Assembly (NCBI GenBank): GCA_009838075.1
Contig: VXSG01000111.1
Coordinates: 22,801-86,800, forward strand
DNA length: 64,000 nucleotides
Direction: 5' to 3'
From: Boseongicola sp. SB0665_bin_10
GTDB lineage: Bacteria; Pseudomonadota; Alphaproteobacteria; Rhodobacterales; Rhodobacteraceae
Made by a program: the position numbers and the translations under genes
In this document: piece after piece, positions 9,732-19,650 of the stretch
Position numbering within the stretch: position 1 is the first letter of the stretch
How the letters are laid out: each line of letters opens with the position of its first letter
The notes under the pieces: generated by a model
Database searches by the model: none
What the model was told of the DNA's origin: nothing
What the model saw: the letters and a program-made list of their open reading frames with translations, nothing else

Positions 9732-12700
9732 TCAGGCCACCAGCGATTCCGCCACTTTCAGGTCAACCGAAACGAGCTGGCTCACGCCCTGCTCACCCAT
9801 GGTCACGCCAAAGAGCCGGTCCATCCTGGACATTGTCACTGCATGGTGGGTGATGATCAGGAAACGTGTTTCGGTTCGACGGCACATTTCGTCCAGCAGA
9901 TCGCAGAAGCGCATGACATTTGCGTCGTCCAGCGGCGCGTCAACCTCGTCCAGCACGCAAATCGGCGCGGGATTGACCAGGAACACGGCGAAGATCAGGG
10001 CGATCGCCGTCAGTGTCTGCTCGCCGCCGGAAAGAAGCGACAGCGTCGAGAGCTTCTTGCCGGGCGGCTGGCAAAGGATCTCAAGGCCGGCATCCAGCGG
10101 ATCATCCGATTCGACCATCGCGAGCCTGGCCTTGCCGCCGCCGAACAAGTGCTTGAACAGGGCCGCAAAGTTCGAATTCACCTGGTCGAATGCTGCAAGC
10201 AGACGCTCACGGCCTTCCTTGTTGAGACTGCTGATCCCGCTACGGAGCTTCCGGATCGCTTCCTCAAGATCGGTCTTTTCGGCCAGCAGGCTCCCGTGCT
10301 CCTCCTCCACCTCGCGGGCATCTTCCTCCGCGCGTAGGTTCACCGCGCCAAGCGCGTCCCTGGACCGGCGAAGGCGGACCGCTTCCGCCTCGATCCTGTC
10401 GGAGGGCTGCATTTTCTCGGGATCTGCATCAAGGGACTCGAGGAGCGCCTCCGGTGTTGTCTGCTGCTCCTCGAGGATCCGTTCTTCCGCCACGACCAGG
10501 GCCTCGCGCGCCGCCTCCACCCGCGCGTCCGAGGCTGCACGTCGTTCGCGTGCCTCCGACGCCCTCCGTTCAGCCTCGCGCTCCGCTTCCTTCACCTTGC
10601 GTTCAACCGATTCGGCCTCGGCCAATGCATCGGCGGCAATTCGGCGGCTCTCCCCTGCGGCGTCAAGCTCGTTCGAAAGCGTGTTACGCTCGGCAGCGAT
10701 ACGGTCCGGAGCGCCCCTTGCCTCTTCAAGTTCAGCCTCCGAGGCTGCGCGGCGGTCGGCCAGTTCGCTGACGCGCGCCCTTGCATTCTTTAGACGGTCC
10801 TTCCACGTGCCGCGCAAGGCCACTATCTCCGCGAGGCGGCGTTCCCTGGCCTCGCCCTGGCGTTTCAGCGCCTCAAGCGCCGAACGGCACGCGACAAGGT
10901 TCTTTCGCGCTTCTTCAACGCCGCTCTTCGTTTCCTCGGCTTCAGCACGCAGCTTCTGGAGGTCGCCGATCTCGACCAGGGCCTTCTCTGCCTGTGCAAG
11001 GCGTTCGCGCGCGGCAGCCGCTTCGTCGCCATGGCGGCTGACGGCAAGTTCCGCAGCTTCGCATTTGGACCCGGCTATGTCCCTGCTCGCCTCGCACCGG
11101 GACGCCATCCGCCCGGCCTCCGTCAGGGCGCGATCGGCTGCCAGACGGTTCTCCCTGGCCTCGCTGGCACGCTCAACCAGCCCATGTAGCTCCGACTGCA
11201 CCTCATCGTAGGCCAGGCTTGCGGTCTCGGACCGTGCGTTTGCGGCTTCAAGTTCACCCTCGAGATGCTTCAGGCGGTTCAACCGCTCGATCCTGAGGGC
11301 GGCCGCCGAATGGACCTCTCCTGCACCGGCTCGAAATCCGTCCCATCTCCAGAGCCCGCCGTCCTTGCTGACCAGGCGCTGCCCGGGCTTCAGGTCTGCC
11401 TGCACGCGCGCTGCAACCGCAGGTTCGACCAGACCGATCTGGCCGAAGCGTCGCGCAAGCACAGGGGGCACGTCGACATGATCCGCCAGCGGTTCAACCG
11501 AACCCGGTAGGGCCTGCGAGGTGTCGTAGTCCCGAAGGACGACCCATCCAGACTCGGCATCGCCCTCGACCTCGGGCGCACGGAGGTCGTCGGCGAACGC
11601 GGCGCCGATCGCCTTCTCGTAGCCCGGCGTCACGGACAACTGGTCCACGACTTCCGCTTCCTCCGACTGCCCGTCGTCCACAAGAATCGCCAAGGCGGCC
11701 ACTTCGGACTGAAGCGCCTTGACTTCACCGTCCGTCGCGGAGCGGGCCGCGCGGGCGTCCGCCTCCTTGCCCTGCGCGGAGTCACGAGCGTCGTCTGCTT
11801 CGAACATCGCCCTTTCCGCCGCCTCGGCTTCCCTTTGGGCGGCGTCCCGCGCGGCCACGGCCGCCACGCGTGAGGTCTCGGCCTCGGCAAGCGCATTGCG
11901 CGCAGCCTCTCCATCGGACCTGGATTGCGTCTCGGCGGCCTCGCTGCGTGCGAGCGTCGTTCGAGCATCCTGCGCAATTCGCTCCGCCGACTGGTGGCGC
12001 GCCACGAGACGGGCAACATCCTCGGTCAGTTGCGAACTTTCGGTCTCTCGGTCCCGAAGCACGCGTGCCGCCTCCTGCGCATCCGCAACTGCGATCTCGA
12101 CCGCGTCTGCGTGCGCCCTGCCGGCATCGACGAGTTCCGCCTCCTCTTCGTCCAGCGCATTGAGGGTCTCGACCGCGTCCTGGTCAAGGCCCGTTTCCCT
12201 GTCCACGTCCCGTGCAAGCTGGGCGATACGCGCACCGAGCGTCTCCACGGCTTCCGCCGCTCGCACTTCCTGTTCGTCGAGGCTGTCGGCACGATGCTGC
12301 AGTCGAGCCAATGCGGCGGCTGCAGAGGCCGCCGCCTCCCGAAGCGGCGGCAGCGCCAATTCCGCGCCCGCCCGCGTGTCCGCTGCGGCGCGTGCGAGGC
12401 GCTCCGCCTCGGACGCAATGCGCGAGTCTTCCGCCAGGGTGGCCTCTGCCGCGGTTCGCGCGCGCTCCGCCTCTCTCCAGCGCAGGTAGAGGAGAAGACC
12501 TTCCGTCTGCCGCAACCGTTCGCTCACTTCGCGGTAACGCTTCGCCTGCCTGGCCTGGCGGGCAAGTGCGGCCAGCTGTGCAGCGAGTTGCTCGATCACG
12601 TCATTGACACGACCAAGATTGGTTTCCGCGCCGGCAAGTTTCAGTTCGGCCTCGTGCCGACGCTGGTAGAGGCCGGAAATTCCGGCCGCCTCCTCGAGAA

Positions 12701-13187
12701 TGCGTCTGCGTGCCTTGGGCTTGGCATTGACCAGTTCCGCGATCTGGCCCTGCCGCACAAGCGCGGGGGAATGCGCCCCGGTAGAGGCGTCGGCAAACAG
12801 CATCTGAACGTCACGGGCACGAACGTCCTTCGCGTTCACCTTGAACGCGGAACCTGCGTCGCGGGTGATCCGGCGTACCACTTCCAGCGCATCGGTCGTG
12901 TTGAAGCCGGTCGGCGCGGTGCGTTCGCTGTTGTCGAGCAAGAGGGTCACGTCGGCCGAATTGCGGGCCGGGCGCGTCGAGGCCCCGCCGAAAATGACGT
13001 CATCCATGCCGCCGCCCCGCATTGCCGTGGGCCGGTTCTCGCCCATGACCCAGCGCAACGCTTCCAGCAGGTTGGACTTGCCGCAGCCGTTCGGGCCGAC
13101 AATGCCCGTCAATCCGTCCGCAATGATCAGGTCGGTCGGATCTACGAAACTCTTGAACCCGTTTAGGCGGAGGCGCTTGAAACGCAC
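9732..13187 (-). CDS. smc: chromosome segregation protein SMC
   Basis: Walker A 'GIVGPNGCGKSNLLEALRWVMGE', coiled coil, 'LSLLSGGEQTLTAIALIFAVFLVNPAPICVLDEVDAPLDDANV'; GTG start at 13187 giving VRFKRLRLNGFKSF. Confidence 0.96.
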   Translation of the reverse strand: MRFKRLRLNGFKSFVDPTDLIIADGLTGIVGPNGCGKSNLLEALRWVMGENRPTAMRGGGMDDVIFGGASTRPARNSADVTLLLDNSERTAPTGFNTTDALEVVRRITRDAGSAFKVNAKDVRARDVQMLFADASTGAHSPALVRQGQIAELVNAKPKARRRILEEAAGISGLYQRRHEAELKLAGAETNLGRVNDVIEQLAAQLAALARQARQAKRYREVSERLRQTEGLLLYLRWREAERARTAAEATLAEDSRIASEAERLARAAADTRAGAELALPPLREAAASAAAALARLQHRADSLDEQEVRAAEAVETLGARIAQLARDVDRETGLDQDAVETLNALDEEEAELVDAGRAHADAVEIAVADAQEAARVLRDRETESSQLTEDVARLVARHQSAERIAQDARTTLARSEAAETQSRSDGEAARNALAEAETSRVAAVAARDAAQREAEAAERAMFEADDARDSAQGKEADARAARSATDGEVKALQSEVAALAILVDDGQSEEAEVVDQLSVTPGYEKAIGAAFADDLRAPEVEGDAESGWVVLRDYDTSQALPGSVEPLADHVDVPPVLARRFGQIGLVEPAVAARVQADLKPGQRLVSKDGGLWRWDGFRAGAGEVHSAAALRIERLNRLKHLEGELEAANARSETASLAYDEVQSELHGLVERASEARENRLAADRALTEAGRMASRCEASRDIAGSKCEAAELAVSRHGDEAAAARERLAQAEKALVEIGDLQKLRAEAEETKSGVEEARKNLVACRSALEALKRQGEARERRLAEIVALRGTWKDRLKNARARVSELADRRAASEAELEEARGAPDRIAAERNTLSNELDAAGESRRIAADALAEAESVERKVKEAEREAERRASEARERRAASDARVEAAREALVVAEERILEEQQTTPEALLESLDADPEKMQPSDRIEAEAVRLRRSRDALGAVNLRAEEDAREVEEEHGSLLAEKTDLEEAIRKLRSGISSLNKEGRERLLAAFDQVNSNFAALFKHLFGGGKARLAMVESDDPLDAGLEILCQPPGKKLSTLSLLSGGEQTLTAIALIFAVFLVNPAPICVLDEVDAPLDDANVMRFCDLLDEMCRRTETRFLIITHHAVTMSRMDRLFGVTMGEQGVSQLVSVDLKVAESLVA

Positions 13188-13332
13188 GGATGTTGCCTCG
13201 CAATTGATTCCGGTCCGCCAAGTGTCCGGCGAAGAGACCCGAGAGTCAACGACGAACACCAAGGAAAGCGTAACGACCTGCAGTTGTCCACAATATATTG
13301 CAGATTCCAGAACATTGTGCAATGTCGCATCA

Positions 13333-14109
13333 ATGTCGGAGTCCGTGACCATCACAGACCGGATAGATCCGGCGCGCGCGCAGGCACTGCTGGCTGCGCT
13401 GGACAGGCCTTCGCGCGTCAAGGCGGGTGACGTCCTGCCTCCCCTCGCACATTTCGCCTTCTTCTGGGACCCCGTGGCCGAAGCCCGAATCGGGCGGGAC
13501 GGGCACGCCAGGCCGGGCGGGCTCATTCCGGACATGGGTCTGCCAATTCGCATGTGGGCCGGGGGCCGGGTCGCGTTTCACGCACCCTTCAGGGCCGGAT
13601 TTGCCGCCCGAAAGGTGACGACACTGCACGAAGTCAAGAAGAAGCGGGGACGAAGCGGCAGGCTTGGACTGGTCAGCCTGAGGCATGAAATCCGCCAACG
13701 CCACGCGCCCGTCATCACCGAAATGCAGGACATCGTCTATCGGGAGCCCGGCCCCCTCTCGGGCGACCCGCCCGTGGAAACCGGCCTTGCGCACGAGCGG
13801 CATGCTCTCAAGCTTCGGGAAGTCACGCTGTTTCGCTATTCCGCGGTCACCTTCAACGGGCATCGCATTCACTACGACGCGGGCTATTGTCGAGAGGAGG
13901 GCTATCCCGGGCTGGTCGTGCACGGGCCGCTTCTGGCAACCCGGCTCGCTTGCCTTGCCGCCGAACATCTCGGCACGCTCAAGTCGTTCACGTACCGTGC
14001 GACGGCTCCGCTCTTTCTGGGCGACATTGCGTGGGTCTGCCGCACGAGCGACAAGTACTGGGTCGAGGGTCCGAACAGGAGGCGCTGCATGGTGGCGACG
14101 GCGATCTGA
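13333..14109 (+). CDS. MaoC/HTD2-like hydroxyacyl-thioester (mesaconyl-C4-CoA-type) dehydratase
   Basis: 'FRYSAVTFNGHRIHYDAGYCREEGYPGLVVHGPLLATRL' hot-dog dehydratase motif. Confidence 0.85.
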   Translation: MSESVTITDRIDPARAQALLAALDRPSRVKAGDVLPPLAHFAFFWDPVAEARIGRDGHARPGGLIPDMGLPIRMWAGGRVAFHAPFRAGFAARKVTTLHEVKKKRGRSGRLGLVSLRHEIRQRHAPVITEMQDIVYREPGPLSGDPPVETGLAHERHALKLREVTLFRYSAVTFNGHRIHYDAGYCREEGYPGLVVHGPLLATRLACLAAEHLGTLKSFTYRATAPLFLGDIAWVCRTSDKYWVEGPNRRRCMVATAI

Positions 14110-14256
14110 GGAAACCGGCGCACCCCGCGATTCCGAAGCGCTGTTCGGGTGTCCTGACATTCGCGTGCATCCCGTTGGGCACCGTCAGGTTGCCTGATCC
14201 GCCCTGCCCAGACGCGCGCGATCTACTACCTACATTATTGTAGTTACATTTCTATA

Positions 14257-14559
14257 ATGACGGAATCGCGCTTCACATGGGATGAGGACAAGAACCCCTC
14301 CAACAAGCGCAAGCACGGCCTCAGCTTCGAGGTCGCCGCCCGTGTGTTTCTTGATCCGCTGCAGCTCTCCAGGCAAGACCGCGTCGAGGATGGGGAGCAA
14401 GGCTGGCAAACGATGGGCCAGAACGACGGCCTGGCCATTGTCCTGGTGGCTTACACATTCACGGAAGCGAGGTCAGTGGACGGGCCGGTTGAAGTGATCC
14501 GCATCATCTAGGCACGGCCTGTAACACGAAGGGAAAGGACGCGACATGAAGAAGGTTGA
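14257..14559 (+). pseudogene. brnT: BrnT family type II toxin, interrupted by in-frame TAG at 14509-14511
   Basis: 'FTWDEDKNPSNKRKHGLSFEVAARVFLDP...' BrnT signature; ORF stops at ...VIRII*, but the same frame continues ARPVTRRERTRHEEG* and overlaps brnA as in canonical modules. Confidence 0.8.
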
Positions 14560-14839
14560 ACATGCACGCGACACGCTCCCGCCCTTAACGGAAGCGCAAA
14601 GGGGCAGTCTCAAGCTGCTGGCAGAGATGCGGGACGACGAAATCAAGGCCGATGACATCCTTGAACTGACAAAGGGACAGTTGGCCGAGATGAAGACGGG
14701 CGCGTTTTACAGGCCCGTCAAGAAGCAGATCACGACCCGCTTGGATGCGGATGTGCTGGCGTGGCTCAAGTCAGGTGGAAAGGGCTATCAGTCACGCATG
14801 AATGCCATCCTCCGGCAGGCGACGCAGAACGCGAAATGA
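14546..14839 (+). CDS. brnA: BrnA family antitoxin
   Basis: 'YRPVKKQITTRLDADVLAWLKSGGKGYQSRMNAILRQ' BrnA C-terminal motif. Confidence 0.92.
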   Translation: MKKVEHARDTLPPLTEAQRGSLKLLAEMRDDEIKADDILELTKGQLAEMKTGAFYRPVKKQITTRLDADVLAWLKSGGKGYQSRMNAILRQATQNAK

Positions 14840-15055
14840 ACTGCACGACTCGTCCACCGGCACGCCATCGACACCCGTTTCGCGCCTGGTCGGGGACTCC
14901 GAACCTGCGACCAGCTCGCGCAGGGGTCGCGGCGATGACCGGCACGGGCCCCTCATCGGGCAGGCCGCTCATGCTTCGTGCGCTCTCGAATGCAGCATTA
15001 GCCACTGCAACGCTGGCGTGCCGAGCACCAGCCAAATGCCAGGCGGATGCGCACG

Positions 15056-16594
15056 TCAAAAGTGGATCCTGTACTCCTCGCGAACCCTAAGGTCCAACTC
15101 GTCAGGGACCTGAATCCTCGCTTCTGACAGGATCCTCTCGATTCTTGCACGGGCCTCGGACAGAATCTCCGGCTTTTGCGCCTCGTCCCACTCCTTGGGA
15201 CTCATGCGGTTGCCAAGCACGGGGTAGGTGTATTCCGTCTGCATCATGCGCAACGTCTGGTCACTGCCCAGGTAGTGACCCGGCCCGCCAAGGCAAACCT
15301 CGCGCATGGTCTCAAGCGAAACCGTGTCCTCGTCCACCTCTATCCCCCGGACGCAACGCAACGCCTGTCCAATGACGTCGTCGTCAAGAACAAGGCTCTC
15401 GAAGCAGAAGCCAAGGAGCGAAGCCTGCATGCCCGCCGACTCGTAGACCATGTTCAGTCCCGCGAGCCCCGCCAGCACGGCGCTGATCCCCTGCTCCCAT
15501 CCCGTCTGGATGTCCGGGAGCTTGGAGTCCGCCATGCCGGCGGCCGCGCCGCCAGGCAGTCCGTAGAAGCGGTGCATCTGCGCGCAGCCGGCCGTGAGCA
15601 ACGCCTGCTCGGCCGAGCCTCCGGACATTGCGCCCGTGCGAAGGTCCGACACGAAGGGCCATGTCCCGAACACCGCCGGGTGCCCCTCGATGATCGAGTT
15701 CACGTAGACCACGCCCGCAAGGCATTCGGCAACGGCCTGGACGATCGCCGTTGCTATCGGGGCGGGCGCGGTCGCTCCCGCCTGTCCGGCGGAAAGGAGC
15801 AACACCGGCATTCCGGCGCGTATGCAGCTCTCCATGACCATGCAGCTTTCTTCCGCGAACTTCATCGGCGGAACGACAAAGCAGTTCGAATTCGAAATGA
15901 AGGGCCGGGCACGCCATTCGGATTCGCTGCCGGCCAGCATGTGGATCAGCTCGATGGCGGGACCCACGTTGCCGGGTTCGGAAAACGATGTCCCGATGTG
16001 CTTCCTGGTGCCGGCAACGCAGGCATAGATCGTGTTCAGGTCGAGTTCGAGATTGTCCTCAATGTCGCGGCAGACCATCGGGCGCTGGAAGAAGTGGATG
16101 TTGTCCAGGTTCTGCACGAGGCGAGCCGCGTCGTGGAGGTCCGCCGTTGACGGATCCCGATACTCCTTCGTGAACGGGTCCACGACATGCACCGCGGCCC
16201 CGGCGGTGCCGTAGTGCACACGGCTCTCCTCAAGATGCAGGTCGAATTTCCGATCCCGGCCATGCAGCGTGATGTTGCGCGCCGCCCTTGCCAGCATGTC
16301 CTCCACCAGCGCCCGTGAAAACCGGAGGCGTCCGTCCTCGTCATGCCGCGCGCCCGCTGCCGTCATCGCTTCGATGCCGGAAGCCGGGGCATCTGCAAGG
16401 CCAATCTCTTCCAGGGCGTCAAGAGCCGCCTCGTGAATGCGCTGGACGCCACTCTCGGAAAGCGGCGAATAGCGTCCTCCCTTCATGCCTGGACGCACCG
16501 GTCGCAGTTCCTCCGCCAGCGGTGCCGCACGGAGGGCAACGCGTGCGGCGCGTCCTCCCGAACGGCGGCTCACGGCTGCACCTCGTGCTTCCAC
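15056..16594 (-). CDS. MttB superfamily (trimethylamine methyltransferase-like, non-pyrrolysine) protein
   Basis: 512 aa uninterrupted; 'LSESGVQRIHEAALDALEEIGL', 'HYLGSDQTLRMMQTEYTYPVLGNRMSPKEWDEAQKPEILSEARARIERIL'. Confidence 0.93.
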   Translation of the reverse strand: MEARGAAVSRRSGGRAARVALRAAPLAEELRPVRPGMKGGRYSPLSESGVQRIHEAALDALEEIGLADAPASGIEAMTAAGARHDEDGRLRFSRALVEDMLARAARNITLHGRDRKFDLHLEESRVHYGTAGAAVHVVDPFTKEYRDPSTADLHDAARLVQNLDNIHFFQRPMVCRDIEDNLELDLNTIYACVAGTRKHIGTSFSEPGNVGPAIELIHMLAGSESEWRARPFISNSNCFVVPPMKFAEESCMVMESCIRAGMPVLLLSAGQAGATAPAPIATAIVQAVAECLAGVVYVNSIIEGHPAVFGTWPFVSDLRTGAMSGGSAEQALLTAGCAQMHRFYGLPGGAAAGMADSKLPDIQTGWEQGISAVLAGLAGLNMVYESAGMQASLLGFCFESLVLDDDVIGQALRCVRGIEVDEDTVSLETMREVCLGGPGHYLGSDQTLRMMQTEYTYPVLGNRMSPKEWDEAQKPEILSEARARIERILSEARIQVPDELDLRVREEYRIHF

Positions 16595-16621
16595 ATCCGG
16601 ACTTGCTTCGTGCGTGCCATC

Positions 16622-19069
16622 TCAGGTCCTCACCCTTGCCGCCCTTGGATCATACATCGGAGCGAGACTGGCCGCCGCCCTGACGCGATTTCCGGCAATC
16701 TCGATCTCGTAGCTCGAGGCCAGCACCTCTTCGGCGCTCTCGCCCTCGCACGGCACGTAACCCATGCCGATCGCGCCGCCCAGCGCATGTCCGTAGTTGG
16801 CCGAGGTCACGATGCCCACGATCTCGCCGTCTCGAACCAACGGCTCGTTGTGAAACAGCATCGGTTCTGGTTCCCCAAGCTTGAACTGCAAGAGGCGACG
16901 CCTGAGGCCCTCCGCTCTCTTCCTGAGCACGGCGTCGCGGCCAACGAACGCATCCTTGGCACCGGTCTTGACCGCGAAGCCCAGCCCGGCCTCCAGCACG
17001 TGATCCTCGTCGGTGATGTCGTGGCCAAAGTGACGGAAAGCCTTCTCGATGCGGCAAGAGTCCATCGCGTGAAGGCCGGCAAGCCTCAGACCGAATTCCT
17101 CTCCGGCATCCAGGAGCGTCTCGAAGACATGGGCGGCCTGGTCGGTCGCGGCATAGATCTCCCAGCCCAGTTCGCCGACATAGGAAATCCGGTGCGCGCG
17201 AACGAGGCCCATTCCAAGCTCGATTTCGCGAGCGGTGCCGAAGGGGAATGCCGCGTTCGAGAAGTCGTCCGGCGAAACCGCCTGCATCACCTCCCGCGAC
17301 CGGGGCCCCATGAGCGGGAACACGGCCTCGGCTGCCGTGACGTCCAGAATGACCGCCGTGTCATCACCCAAGTTTCGACGGAGCCAGGCGAGGTCGCGCT
17401 GCACCGTTGCCGCGGGGACCACCAGGAGGAACGCGGCCTCGCCGAGCCGGGTCACCGTCAGGTCACACTCGATCCCGCCCCGTTCGTTCAGCATCTGGCC
17501 GTAGGTTATCGTGCCGGCCGGACTGCCCAGGTCGCCTGCAAAGACACGCTGAAGAAAGCCCAGCGCTCCCGGACCGTCGACCCGGATCTTGCCGAAGGAG
17601 GACATGTCCAGAAGGCCCACGCCCTCGCGCATGGCCATGTGCTCGTCACGCTGGTTCGGGAACCAGTTCTGGCGGTGCCAGTCATGGCGGTAATCTCGCT
17701 CCTGCCCCTCCACGGCAAACCAGTTGGCGCGCTCCCATCCGGCCGTCTCCCCGAAGACCGCCCCGCGCTCCCTGAGGTGTTCATGGACCGGAGACCGTCG
17801 CACCCCGCGCGCCGTCTCGACCTGCCGGAACGGATAGTGGTCGGAATAGAGAAGACCGAGGGTCTCGGACACACGCGCCCTGAGGTACCGACGGTTGCGC
17901 TGGAACGGTTGGGCGCGTCGGATGTCGACGTCCCAGAGATCGAACGGTGCGCGTCCCTCGTCGATCCACTCCGCCAGCGCCATGCCTGCACCACCCGACG
18001 AGACGATTCCGATCGAATTGTAGCCGGCCGCCACCCAGTACCCGTCAAGGTCGGGAGCCTCCCCAAGGTAGTAGCGGTCGTCCGGGGTGAAGCTTTCGGG
18101 ACCGTTGAAGAACGTGTGAATGCCTGCGTTCTGAAAGAGCGGGACGCGATTCATGGCAAGTTCGAGAATCGGCTCGAAGTGTTCGTAGTCCTCCGGCAGC
18201 GTGTCGAATTCAAAGTCCTCTGGAATGCCGTCCATTCCCCACGGCTTTGCCTCGGGTTCGAAGGCCCCGAGCATCATCTTTCCGGCATCGGCCTTGTAGT
18301 AGGCACATTCGTCCGGCACCCGGAGGACGGGCAGGTGCCCGATGCCGTCGACGGGCTCGGTAATGAGGTAGAAGTGCTCGCAGGCATGAAGCGGCAGCGT
18401 GACCCCCGAGCGCGCCGCAAGCTCCCGCGCCCACATGCCGCCGCAGTTGATGACGACTTCCGCGCTCGTATGGCCCGGTTCGCCGTTTATCTCCCAGTCG
18501 ACGCCCGTCACCTTCCGATCGCATTCGGTCACTGCCGTCACCTTTGCGCCTTCGGTGATCTTCACGCCCCTCATCCGCGCGCCCCGGGCAAGCGCCATCG
18601 CGATGTTGGCCGGATCGCACTGGCCGTCACCCGGAAGATGAACGGCAGCCACCATGTCCTGGACATTGACGTGGGGATAAAGCGCCTTCACCTCTTCGGG
18701 CCCGACCTCGTTTACCTCGATGCCAAAGGCGCGGGCGAGCGATGCCTGGCGCAGGACTTCTTCGCGCCTGTCCTCCGTCAGGGCAACGGTCAGGGATCCG
18801 ACCATCCGCATTCCTGTCGCCACGCCGGTCTCGGCCTCGAGACGCCCGTAGAGATCGGCGGAGTACTTGGCGAGCCGGGTCATGTTCTCGTTGGCCCGCA
18901 ACTGCCCGATCAGCCCGGCTGCGTGCCAGGTCGTGCCGCTGGTCAGCTTCTTGCGTTCCAGGAGCAGAATGTCCGTCCAGCCCCTTTCGGCGAGGTGATA
19001 GGCGACCGAACAGCCGGACACGCCGCCGCCGACGATCACGGCGCGGGCGTGCGCGGGCAACGCGCTCAT
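16622..19069 (-). CDS. DMGDH/sarcosine-oxidase-type FAD oxidoreductase fused to GcvT aminomethyltransferase domain
   Basis: 815 aa; 'ARAVIVGGGVSGCSVAYHLAERGWTDILLLERKKLTSGTTWHAAGL' and GcvT part 'ISYVGELGWEIYAATDQAAHVFETLLDAG'. Confidence 0.95.
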   Translation of the reverse strand: MSALPAHARAVIVGGGVSGCSVAYHLAERGWTDILLLERKKLTSGTTWHAAGLIGQLRANENMTRLAKYSADLYGRLEAETGVATGMRMVGSLTVALTEDRREEVLRQASLARAFGIEVNEVGPEEVKALYPHVNVQDMVAAVHLPGDGQCDPANIAMALARGARMRGVKITEGAKVTAVTECDRKVTGVDWEINGEPGHTSAEVVINCGGMWARELAARSGVTLPLHACEHFYLITEPVDGIGHLPVLRVPDECAYYKADAGKMMLGAFEPEAKPWGMDGIPEDFEFDTLPEDYEHFEPILELAMNRVPLFQNAGIHTFFNGPESFTPDDRYYLGEAPDLDGYWVAAGYNSIGIVSSGGAGMALAEWIDEGRAPFDLWDVDIRRAQPFQRNRRYLRARVSETLGLLYSDHYPFRQVETARGVRRSPVHEHLRERGAVFGETAGWERANWFAVEGQERDYRHDWHRQNWFPNQRDEHMAMREGVGLLDMSSFGKIRVDGPGALGFLQRVFAGDLGSPAGTITYGQMLNERGGIECDLTVTRLGEAAFLLVVPAATVQRDLAWLRRNLGDDTAVILDVTAAEAVFPLMGPRSREVMQAVSPDDFSNAAFPFGTAREIELGMGLVRAHRISYVGELGWEIYAATDQAAHVFETLLDAGEEFGLRLAGLHAMDSCRIEKAFRHFGHDITDEDHVLEAGLGFAVKTGAKDAFVGRDAVLRKRAEGLRRRLLQFKLGEPEPMLFHNEPLVRDGEIVGIVTSANYGHALGGAIGMGYVPCEGESAEEVLASSYEIEIAGNRVRAAASLAPMYDPRAARVRT

Positions 19070-19521
19070 GGGTACAGCTCCGCGAACCTGGACTTGTAGA
19101 GCGCGATCATCTCGTCCTCGGAGGCACCATCGTCATATGGCGGGGTCGAAAGGTGGAGCACGCGTTCCGCCCCGATTCGGACAAGATGCGAGATGCGCGA
19201 CGACAGTTCGCTCCACGCTTCCTCCCACATCGGGTAGAGCTCCGCGAATGACGGGTCCCGTCTGCCGACAATCGTGGCCGGCCCGAAAACACGCACACCC
19301 TTGCGGCGAAACGGGTCGACAAACACGACCTCGGCAGACGGCGCGTGGGTGAGGTTCCGGCGCGTTCCCGGCGAGCGTATGTCTCCGTACGCGATCGCGT
19401 CGCCGCCAAGGGCGAGGAACGTGCCCTTCGGCGACGCCGCCGGCTCGCCGTCCGGCGTCACGGTGGCAACGACGCCCAACGGGAAATCCCGGATGATGCG
19501 CCGCGCTTCGGCGTCAAGCAT
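19066..19521 (-). CDS. pyridoxamine 5'-phosphate oxidase-like FMN-binding protein
   Basis: 'MLDAEARRIIRDFPLGVVATVTPDGEPAASPKGTFLALGGDAIAYGDIRSPGTRRNLTHAPSAEVVFVDPFRRKGVRVFG'; 4-nt overlap with downstream oxidase gene. Confidence 0.88.
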   Translation of the reverse strand: MLDAEARRIIRDFPLGVVATVTPDGEPAASPKGTFLALGGDAIAYGDIRSPGTRRNLTHAPSAEVVFVDPFRRKGVRVFGPATIVGRRDPSFAELYPMWEEAWSELSSRISHLVRIGAERVLHLSTPPYDDGASEDEMIALYKSRFAELYP

Positions 19522-19650
19522 GCTCGGCCCTCCCCGACAAGCCGCCCGCTGCAGGACCGCCGCGACCTGCCCACAACGGTTTCGCGTTGGGAAGGTCCAT
19601 GGCTCCGAACGGGCCGCTGGACTTGGCACTCCGCCTCGTTGCATCCCGCG

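Noticed and set aside
9418-11211. 597-aa plus-strand ORF
   Set aside because: Antisense to smc; Ser/Arg/Ala-rich composition typical of shadow ORFs in high-GC coding DNA.
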